Positions 55,691-64,000 of a stretch of 64,000 nucleotides of DNA are shown piece after piece. The notes beneath the pieces are model-generated. The model searched no databases. It was not told where the DNA came from and saw only the letters and a list, made by a program, of their open reading frames with translations. The position numbers were made by a program, and so were the translations under genes. Within the stretch, counting starts at the first letter, position 1. The number at the start of each line of letters is the position of its first letter. The stretch comes from Glycine soja (lineage: Eukaryota; Streptophyta; Magnoliopsida; Fabales; Fabaceae). The stretch covers positions 22,678,573 through 22,742,572 of the forward strand of contig NC_041003.1 in the NCBI RefSeq assembly GCF_004193775.1, given 5' to 3'.

Positions 55691-56941
55691 ATGGCTCCGA
55701 AAAGGCTTTCCGCAAAGAGATCTAGGAGGGATGCCGCGGTTGAAGGGACCAGTGCCACTCCCGAGTTTGATAGCCACCGTTTTAGGAGCGTCGAGCACCA
55801 GCAACGCTTTGAGGCCATCATAGGATGGTCATTCCACAGAGAGAGACGCGTCCAACTCAGAGATGATGAGTACACGGATTTTTAGAAGGAGATAGCTCAC
55901 CGACATTGGACGTCGCTGGTCACTCCCATTGCTAAGTTTGACCCAGACATAGTCCTGGAGTTTTATGCTAATGCTTGGCCCACAGAAGAGGGAGTGCGAG
56001 ACATGCGGTCATGGGTGAGGGGTCAGTGGATTCCCTTTGATGCAGATGCCCTCAGCCAATTCCTGGGTGACCCGCTAGTATTGGAGGAAGGCCAGGAGTG
56101 CGAGTTTAGTCAGAGGAGGAACAGGGCCGATGGGTTCGACGAGGAGGCCATTGCCCAGCTATTGTGCACACCGGGGTAGGATTTCTCCCAGACCGTTGTC
56201 GGGAGGCGGGTGCGGATCATGCACACAAGCATGACCACCTTGACACAGATGTGGATGACATTGCTTCTTAGCAATGTCTTGCCTAGTAATCATAACTCCG
56301 ACCTTCCTCTACCGAAGTGTCAGCTGGTGTATGCCATCCTGACACGAATGAACGTCCATGTGGCTAAGTTGATTGCTGACACCATCTATTTATTTGCAGG
56401 TATGCCACCCACCAGGCACCCTCTAGACCCGGATAAGTCTAACAGGGCCCTGAGGTTTCCAGCATTGATCACGGGCCCCTGCCAGTCATTCGGGGTTCCC
56501 GTCACACCTAGTAAGGTGATCCGACCGCTGATCACCCAGGCCTTCATTGAGAAGTATTGCACGCCTAGGCAGGCGCAGGGTGATGCACCACAGGCCGCAG
56601 ACGCACTGCCACCACCTCATCAGGCTGATCCTGCTGGGTCATTAGGCATGGAGCGGTATCTACAGCACTTGGTTCGCCAACAGGTAGCCAACCACCGTGG
56701 GCAGGTGCAGATACATGAGTGTCTCTACCAGCTCAGCCTCAGTCAGTAGGGTCAGGGTTTCGCTCCTTTTGCATGCCCTACTCTAGATCAGTTTAGGCTT
56801 GAGGTCGCATGGCCCAGAGATTGGCCCGAGGCCCAGGCAGGGGAAGCGCCTGTAGGAGCTCCCGGCGATGCAGAGGAGGCCCGCATGGATGAGGAGATGA
56901 CGGACTTGCTCGGTTTCTTGGGAGGAAGCGGAGCCACATGA
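55691..56941 (+). pseudogene. PF20167-like 'putative plant transposon protein' ORF with three in-frame TAG stops
   Basis: A single frame of 416 codons from MAPKRLSAKRSRRD to LGGSGAT, interrupted only by TAG at 55883-55885, 56177-56179 and 56747-56749. The context at each (YTDF-stop-KEI, CTPG-stop-DFS, LSQ-stop-GQG) would suit Gln, so CAG-to-TAG changes are likely. The N-terminus is basic and nuclear-localisation-like. The middle carries FYANAWPTEEGVRDMRSWV and WIPFDADALSQFLG; then MTLLLSNVLPSNHNSDLP and FIEKYCTPRQAQGD; the tail is acidic. The family is known from plant transposon-rich regions without assigned activity. It lies in sense downstream of integrase, where Ogre elements normally have only 3' UTR. 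Confidence 0.8.
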
Positions 56942-58507
56942 CCAAGGTCACCGCACATTTTTGACATTACTATTTTTTTATTAGTTTGCTATTGACGTTT
57001 TTTGCTATTGTCCATATTGCTGTTGACATTACTATTTTCTGTTTTTGTTCATATGGTTACTAACATTACTATTATTTCGTTTCTGTTAGAAATTTTTGGC
57101 GTTATGGCTCTCAGTTATTTCGTCACCGTTTTTGTGACTTACCATTTTCGTGCATTTTTCGTTCACCTTGTGGTTGGACGTAAGTAGGTAGTGTGCACCC
57201 TCGTCCGCACGACCTTTTCAAAGAGAAAAAAAGGAAAACAAGAAAGAAGAGAGAGGAAATGAACAAATGATAAATAACTTAAAAAGAAAAAGAGGAAAAG
57301 GAAAATAGAGCAAGTAAGAAAAGAAAAAGAAGGAAGAAAAAAAGAAAATAATAAAAAATAAAAAGTTGTTTGGCTAAAAAACAAAATGCTTGTGAAAAGA
57401 GGTAATTTCCAACTTTTCTTTGAAAAAAAATTTCACTGATCATAACCAGTTTTTGAAAAAAAATGTGTATACCCCTGAAGGGTAAATGCTGTGAAAGTTT
57501 TTCCGAACACCCAAAATAAAACTCGGATGAATGCACAAATTGATAAAAGAACATGTTTTGGAAACACTGGGTTGACTAAAATAGAGAAAATGAATACTGA
57601 GCCCTAGCATCACATGACCCAAAATTTTTCAACACTTGAGTGTCCACGTAGGTGCATGCATGACTAATTTTGCATAAAATTTCCAAATCATCATTGTTGC
57701 ATTTGTGTCATGGAAATAATGTGGGACATCCCCTTTTATCCTTGAACCAAACCAAACCCTGACATATATCATGTCCAGCCATTCTATAAGCCTTGAGCCA
57801 AAATCCCAACTTACCATAAACCTTGACCCAGGGTGAGAATGTCAATCCTTGCCCTCGGAAGAAAACAAAAAGAGAAAAGTTTCCAATCAAAAGAGCGGAA
57901 GAAAGCAAAAAGAGAAAATTCCCAATCAAAGATTGAGAAAAATAAAAAAAGAAAGGAAAGAAAATTCCTGATCAAGGATCGGAAGAAAACAGAAGAAATA
58001 TGCGACCAGACGACATCTGAACAGATATAGAGTTATCACCAAGTAAACAGAAAGGAAAGGAAACCACGATCTAAAGTGGTCCTCTCCCTTCGATTGCCAA
58101 CCAAAATCCTATGCATCGGTGACTTGTTCGCCTCACACTAAACCAAAACAGAAAAGGAAAAGGCCAAGAACACTCAAAGCCAAAGTTCCCACCAAAAAAC
58201 ACCATTCCCAAGAAAAAGTCATATTGATCCATGATCACGCATGTAATCTTTGATTTGATAGGAAATGATTTGCAAAATCAAGTTATGAGATATCTATGGT
58301 TCGGAATTAGGATGAAACACTTACCTGTGTGAGATTGATACACTTTGAGTGATTTTCTTCTATTTTTGTTGAACCCAGTGTTTCCTCTAAATGGTCATTT
58401 AGAAACGAAATGCTAACATCCAAAATCTCATTTATGGTTATGAGAAGATTTCATCAGCATACTCCCCTTCCCCGGTAGACACATTGTTTTTCATCTGAAA
58501 AGCATAT
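56942..58507 (+). other. Ogre-3 3' UTR, first part
   Basis: Non-coding. 57180-57360 is A-rich. 57370-58500 is the reverse complement counterpart of about 36000-37130 in Ogre-2. Degenerate TTCCCAATCAAA repeats are at 57880-57990. Confidence 0.6.
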
Positions 58508-60508
58508 TGTCGCAACCTACCCTTCGGCGGGAGGGCGACGCGTGACTCGCGGGATGCGTGTTCCACGAAAGGAATACGCGCGGAGTCGCCACCAACGTTT
58601 ATTTGAGGAAAACGTCGGAAAAACCGGAAAAGACGCGATCTACGAACTTTTTAGTGAAAGGTCCGGGAGTTGTATTTACGCACGGGGAAGGTATTAGCAC
58701 CCCACACGCCCGTCCCAAGGGACGGCAGCCTTTAATCGAATGTGCAAACATGACTTTGATTTTTATGTTCCCTTTTATGTTCTTATATCCTTTATACCCT
58801 TTTTTATATTTTTTTCTTTTTTGTGGTCGACAAGGGTGTTTCCCTTTGCTCCTACGTATTCCTCAATTTGGGATGAGAAAATCAGACCTACGTAGTTCTT
58901 TTGGAACAAAGTGTTTGGTTAAGTTGTTTTTGTCTTTTTTGCAAAATATGTTTTTATTGAACAAAAGGTCATTTAAGGTGTTGAACCATTAAACGGTCTT
59001 TTGATTTTGAAAGGGGAGAAACGTTAAGGCGTTGGACCATTAACGATCTCTTGTTTTTGAAAGGAGAGAAACGTTAAGGCATTGGACCATTAACGATCTC
59101 TTGTTTTTTTGAAAGGAGAGAAACGTTAAGGCATTGGACCATTAACGATCTCTTGGGGTGGTCGACAAAAGCGGGGCTTTTGCTCCTACGTATCCTCAAT
59201 GAGGAACTCAGACCTACGTAGTTCTTTCTTATCAAGTGATGCCTTTTTTACTTAAGTGGTGATCATTTTAAGGCGTTGGACCTTAAAAATGATCCATTTT
59301 ACTTAGTGAGAAATTGAAATGACAAACTTCAAAAGCCTATTTTTGTGGACGAGCTTGACTAGGCGAGTTGATTTTAGCCTTAGTTTTACCTTAGTTATTA
59401 ATCAATTCGATTAAGAATGAGAAATCCCAAAGAGAAAACGTCCGATTGATTTTCCGCTTTATTTTACTAAAAGATGTCCTTTTGATTATTTTATATTATT
59501 TTTACCTCTTTTTGATTTCCAACGTGGTTACGGCATGACCGAACGGTCGGAATTTATTTTGACCGAAGTTAATGGATAATGCAATTCAAACGTTCGGTGG
59601 AAATTTATTTTATTTTTAAGTTAAGCGAGAAATGACTTAAGTAAAATGGCTTAAGCACGTCAACAGGGGGGTATAAAAAGTAAGCAAAACGAGAACAAAA
59701 ATGCACGAAACACAATGTGGACCACTACGGGTACATAGAATGAATCGAAAAGCTTGGTTCGAGGTACTTACCCGTTGAAGATCGAAGAACGATGAAGAAC
59801 GAATGAAGAACGTCGAAGAACGGTTGAAATCTTTGCGAAATTCCTCACGGAAAACGTTACGGAAACGTTTCGGAAGCGCCTCGGCTTAGATTTTCTTCAC
59901 GGAAACAATTTTTCCAAGTAAATTCGAAAGAGAGAGAAGTGCCTAAGGGGCTGGGTCCCTTTCTTCTTGCTTTCCTCCCCTATTTATAGCAAAATAGGGG
60001 AGGTGGTTGCCGCCCAGCTCGCCCAGGCGAGCTCAGCTCGCCCAGGCGAGCAGGGTTGCTTCCTCCAGAAGCAACCGCCTTCTGGAGGAATCTTCTGGAG
60101 GGCCCAAGTGGGCCTGGGTGCTATTTGCACCCCCATTTTTACTAAGTACACCCCCCTCTGCTGTTTTTTGGTGATTCTTTTTTCGTAAAGTTACGGAAAC
60201 TTACGAATTTCGTAACGATACTTGTTTTCTTTCCGTAATGTTACGGAACCTTGCGGATTACATAATCATCCCCTTTTTGACTTACGGAATGTTACGGAAC
60301 CTCACTTAATTATGCAACGATGCTTCCATTTGATTTCCGGTGTGTCACGGAAACTTACGGATTGTGCATCAATACCCTTTTTTTGGTTTTTCGGCATGTC
60401 CTGAAATTTCACAAATTGCCTAATGATGGGTGCCAAGCACCTCACGAGGACCAAAGAATGGTCGCACGTCATCGAGCAAAGGTCCCCGGACGAAATTAGG
60501 GTATGACA
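58508..60508 (-). mobile_element. Solo Ogre LTR inserted in Ogre-3
   Basis: TGTCGCAACC...GGGTATGACA on the plus strand, 2001 bp, opposite to Ogre-3. Flanked by CATAT at 58503-58507 and 60509-60513, so it is a true insertion later reduced to one LTR by LTR-LTR recombination. Three 50-bp units. A 15-bp duplication, AGCTCGCCCAGGCGA, is at about 60017-60046. TATA box at 59979-59989 (minus). Confidence 0.93.
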
Positions 60509-60513
60509 CATAT

Positions 60514-60749
60514 GTTGCTCTGATTAGTTGGAAGTTTTGTCTCTTTACTAAAGCATGTTCGCATTTTAGTGAAGAAAACACCGAGACTATTTTTAGTCTC
60601 ACAAGTTATCCAGAACTACGTAGGTCTGAGTTCCTCATTGAGGATACGTAGGAGCAAGAGCCTCGCTTTTGTCGGCCGCCCCACAATCTCTATCATACTG
60701 ACCCTGGAGTCATCTGACAGGCGGAAATACCCAAGCGGTTATCCGTTTA
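60514..60749 (+). other. Ogre-3 3' UTR, module copy
   Basis: Continues the 3' UTR after the solo LTR. Contains AGAACTACGTAGGTCTGAG-TTCCTCATTGAGGATACGTAGG at about 60611-60653, the reverse complement of the module found in the LTRs and at 35420-35740. Confidence 0.65.
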
Positions 60750-61600
60750 AACTTTCTTTTGCTATCTCTAAGACTCAAAGCATGATAGCACGCAGAGACT
60801 AATGTCGTCTTCTGCACCTTTTGTCATCCAGAGGCGGCGGGCCCGATGACATGTGGGAACCATTTGGTCCCGCACTTTTTAACTTTCTTTTGCTATCTCT
60901 TAGACTCAAAGCATGATATCACGCAGAGACTAACATCATCTTCTGCACCTTTTGTCATCCAAAGGCGGCGGGCCCGATGACATGCGGGAACCATTTGGTC
61001 CCGCACTTTTAAACTTTCTTTTGCTATCTCTAAGACTCAAAGCATGATAGCACGCAGAGACTAACGTCGTCTTCTGCGCCTTTTGTCATCCAGAGGCGGC
61101 GGGCCCGATGACATGTGGAGACCAATTACAGTCATCCGCACGCTCGATGAGTGATAAACGCGCAAAGACAAATTCTGAGTCATTTATCATTCAAGAGCAG
61201 CAAACTGAGTGATAAACGTGCAGAGACTAACGTCTTATACGCCCTTTGTCATTCAGGAGAAGCGAGTCGAGTGATAAACGTGCAGAGACAAATTTTGTGC
61301 CCTTTGTCATTCAGATTCCGTAAGTCGAGTGATAAACGCGCAGAGACAAATTATGGTCATTCTGCGCCCTTTGTCATTCGGGGACAATAAGTCAAGAGGT
61401 GGGCGGAGACAAATTATGGTCATTCTGTACACCTTTTCGCCATCTAGAGGCGATCGTGTCCGGTGGCACGCAGAGACAAATTATGGTCATTCTGCTCCTT
61501 GCCGCCCAAGCTCGATCACGTCCAAAGGCACGCAGAGACAAATTATGGTCATTCTGCGCCTTGTGTCAACCAGGAGGAACGAATTCGACAGTATCAGGAT
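60750..61600 (+). repeat. Ogre-3 3' UTR tandem repeats
   Basis: Three units of about 120 bp (GCAGAGACTAAC-TC-TCTTCTGC, GAGGCGGCGGGCCCGATGAC, CTTTCTTTTGCTATCTCTAA), then about seven shorter units of about 60 bp around GTGATAAACG-GCAGAGACAAATT-GGTCATTCTGCGCC. They correspond on the opposite strand to the 101-bp repeats of Ogre-2 and share the GCAGA-GAC ... GTC-AT-TCTGC hairpin. Confidence 0.8.
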
Positions 61601-61731
61601 GATGTGTCAATACTGATCATTTTCAAATTTTTGCAGGTTCCGTTGGCGGGAAGATTCACCGGCCGAATGGTGTTTTGCCTGAACGAAATCAGTGTCTTAT
61701 CTTTACTTCCCTTTTATCTCCAATAAAAGAC

Positions 61732-61748
61732 AAGTAAAGAGGGGCAAC
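61732..61748 (+). promoter_or_regulatory. Ogre-3 polypurine tract
   Basis: AAGTAAAGAGGGGCAAC directly before the 3' LTR, identical to the Ogre-2 tract. Confidence 0.85.
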
Positions 61749-63493
61749 TTTCATACCCTAATTTCGTCCAAGGACCATCCATTGTTGGGATGCGACCCTC
61801 GTTTGACCACTTCGAGGTACCTGGCACCCATCGTTAGGCAATTCGTGAAGTTCCAAGACATAGCAGAAGTCAAAAGAAAGCATTGTAGCACAATCCGTGA
61901 AGTTCCGTGACATGCCGGAAATTAAAAGGAAGTGTTAGTGCGTAATCCGTAACATTCCGAAAGGAAAAAAAAAGGGATGATTACGTATTCCGTAAGGTTC
62001 CGTAACATTACGGAAGGAAAACAAGTATCGTTACGTAATTCGTAAGTTTCCGTAACGTTACGGAAAAAGAATCAGCAAAAAAAAGGCAAGGGGTGTATTT
62101 AGTAAAAAGGGGGTGCAAATAGCAACCAGGCCCACTTGGGCCTTCCAGGAAGTTCTCCAGAAGGCGGTGCCTTCTGGAGGAAGCAACCTAGCTCGCCTGG
62201 GCGAGCTGGGTGGCAAGCTTCTCCTTCCTTTTCCTATAAATAGGGGAAGGGGGGAAGAACAAAAATGTTCAACCCTCCTGGTATCTGAGAATCACTTAGA
62301 ATTAGTGAGAAAAATTGTTTCCGTGAAGAAAATCCAAGCCGAGGCGCTTCCATAACGCTTCCGTGACGTTTCCGTGGGTGATTTCGCGAAGATTTTCAAC
62401 CATTCTTCGTCGTTCTTCGGTCTTCAACCAGTAAGTTCCTGAAATCGAACTTTTTAATTCATTCTATGTACCCTTAGTGGTCCTCATTTGTTTCGCGTGC
62501 TTTTATTTTCATTTCATTTACTTTCCATACCCCTTTTTTAACGTGCTTTAGTCATTTATTTAAGTCATTTTCTCGCCTAATCAAAAATAAAATAAATTTC
62601 CACCGACCATTCGTATTGTAACATCCTTTAATTTCTGTTAAAATGAATTTCGACCGTTCGGTCATGCCGTAACCACGTTTAAAACCAAAAAAAGAGGCAA
62701 AATAATAATATAATAATCAAAAAAATATCTTTTAGTAAAATAAATCAAAAAAATCAATCGGACATTTTTCTTTGGGATTTTCCTTTCTTAACCGAGTTGA
62801 CTAATAACCAAAGTGAAACTAAGGCTAAAATCAATTCATAAATCAAACTTTTGTCATCACCTAAAAAGCCATTTTTAAGGTCCAACGCCTTAAAATGGTC
62901 TTTTCCACCTTTATTGTTTAAGCATAGATTTCTAAAAAAGGCCTAAAATCAACACGTAGTTTTATTACCTCTTGCAAAAAAATAATAACAAGAGATCATT
63001 AATGGTCCAATGCCTTAAATGACCTTTCATTCAATAAAAACATACTTTGCAAGAAAGATAAAAAAAAAAAAAAACAACTTAACCAAACGCTTTGTTCTAA
63101 AAGAACTGCGTAGGTCTGATTTCCTTATCACAATTGAGGAATACGTAGGAGCAAGGAAAACACCCTCGTCAACCACAAAAAGATAAAAATATAAAAAGGC
63201 ATAAAAAGACATAAGAACGAAAAAAAGGGAAAATAATATAAATTGAAGTCATATTTGCACATTTGATTAAAGGTTGTTGTCTCTTGTGACGGACGTGTGG
63301 AGTGCTAATACCTTCCCCGTGCGTAAATACAACTCCCGAACCCTTCACTTAAAGTTCGTAGACCACGTCTTTTCCGGTTTTTCCGACGTTTTCCTCAAAT
63401 AAACGTTGGTGGCGACTTCGCGCGTATTCCTTTCTTGGAAGACTCATCCCACGAGTCATGCGTCGCCCTCCCGCCGAAGGGTAGGTTGCGACA
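61749..63493 (+). repeat. Ogre-3 3' LTR
   Basis: Begins TTTCATACCCTAATTTCGTCC (the usual TG end is mutated to TT) and ends GGTAGGTTGCGACA, 1745 bp. It has the ACGGAA cluster (about 61900-62065) and the AGCTCGCCTGGGCGAGCT palindrome near 62191, and only one diverged 50-bp unit. Confidence 0.92.
62235..62246 (+). promoter_or_regulatory. Ogre-3 3' LTR TATA box
   Basis: TATAAATAGGGG after the U3 motif cluster, in sense orientation. It could drive transcription into the flank at 63494. Confidence 0.6.
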
Positions 63494-64000
63494 ACTGGTC
63501 CTATGTGCCTTGTGTGTCCTGGTCCTGCATATCCTCCTCATCTGTCAGATGTAAAACTGGGGTAGCTGGAGGAGTGGGTGGCAGTCTCAGGACTGGTGTG
63601 GTAGGGTCTTCTGGCATCTCCATGATGGGTGTAGGAGGATCTGCTTGTCTCTCATGTACTGCTGTAGGAGGATCTTCTACCTGCTGAGCAAAAGATAAGT
63701 CCATCCCTGGTGAGAGTGGATCTTCTGGGGTCTGTGGTGTCCTCTCAAGAGTAGCAGCCTCCTGTCTCTATTGTGACTCACCTACTTCAACAGTCTCATG
63801 TATAACTGGCACAATTGGCTCAAGAAGAACAACCTCATTTGGTCTCATCTCTACTCCTGCACCTGAAAAATCAAAAGCTCCAAGGATGGTAGCCTCAGAA
63901 GACGCATCTCACAGCAGAAGGTAATGTTCCAGGCCAGGATACCTTCTCAATGAACTGCTCTACTGACAGAATAGACCCTAGAGGAGCTACCACCTCTGCA
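63494..64000 (-). pseudogene. Unidentified proline- and acid-rich coding fragment
   Basis: A minus-strand frame reads LSVEQFIEKVSWPGT near the right edge and, in the 63494-63780 part, TLERTPQTPEDPLSPGMDLSF, then PPTAVHERQADPPTP and TPVLRLPPTPPATPVLHL with an acidic DEEDMQDQ end. A stop near 63770 and a frame change near 63905 break it. It is not Ogre sequence and begins right at the end of the Ogre-3 LTR, so it is probably the target, likely another retroelement. I do not recognise the family. Confidence 0.45.

Larger units (their letters stand above)
26488..63493 (+). mobile_element. Ogre-3: autonomous-type Ogre-like element, interrupted twice
   Basis: Plus-strand order: truncated 5' LTR 26488-27725, PBS 27728-27745, ORF1 28598-30432, gag 30609-31829 continued at 49481, RT-RNase H-RNase H-integrase to 53745, PF20167-like ORF 55691-56941, 3' UTR with tandem repeats, PPT 61732-61748, 3' LTR 61749-63493. 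Without the nested Ogre-2 (17646 bp) and solo LTR (2001 bp) it is about 17.3 kb. All ORFs contain stops or frameshifts. It is clearly older than Ogre-2: its two LTRs and its ORFs are more diverged. Confidence 0.9.

Overview
The window is a gene-poor, retrotransposon-filled stretch of plant nuclear DNA. It is most likely legume pericentromeric heterochromatin, and soybean (Glycine) is my best guess. That guess rests on Ogre-type Ty3/gypsy elements with a DUF7745-like first ORF, an Athila-like element, Copia LTRs packed with TAATCGATTA dyads, and a 'putative plant transposon protein' (PF20167-like) ORF. I see no convincing host gene, tRNA, rRNA or non-transposon gene. All coding sequence belongs to LTR retrotransposons, and most of it is broken.

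Layout, left to right. (1) 1-12346, minus strand: Ogre-1, a partial Ogre-like element whose 5' LTR is 10271-12346. Its 3' LTR lies beyond the left edge. It carries ORF1 and a damaged gag but no pol. (2) 12347-16791, minus: Copia-1 (integrase, protease and gag remnants, PBS, LTR), cut by Ogre-1. (3) 16792-18752, minus: remnant Copia-2. (4) 18753-about 26473, minus: an Athila-like gag-pol element with a tRNA-Asp-type PBS. (5) 26488-63493, plus: Ogre-3, an autonomous-type Ogre with ORF1, gag, RT, two RNase H domains, integrase and an extra PF20167-like ORF, now broken. (6) Inside the gag of Ogre-3, 31830-49475, minus: Ogre-2, a structurally complete 17.6-kb non-autonomous relative of Ogre-1, flanked by the 5-bp duplication CCAAT. 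(7) Inside the 3' UTR of Ogre-3, 58508-60508: a solo Ogre LTR flanked by CATAT. (8) 63494-64000: an unidentified proline-rich coding fragment.

The most interesting point is the Ogre-1/Ogre-2 family. Both copies sit in unrelated targets, so they transposed independently. Yet both carry the same captured Copia solo LTR, the same PF20167-like remnant with an internal duplication, the same duplicated leader, and the same 24-bp minisatellite. So these features were already in the ancestor. Most minisatellite units can fold into a hairpin, with apparent compensatory changes (GAGGAC/GTCCTC versus GAGGGC/GCCCTC).

A second notable pattern is in the Copia LTRs. TAATCGATTA dyads come in pairs 20-21 bp apart: three pairs in each of two different LTRs, and one surviving pair in each captured solo LTR.

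The elements depend on each other: Ogre-1 and Ogre-2 lack pol and would need enzymes from an Ogre-3-like partner. Ogre-3 here cannot supply them, because it has stop codons, frameshifts, a protease/RT deletion and an altered RNase H catalytic residue.
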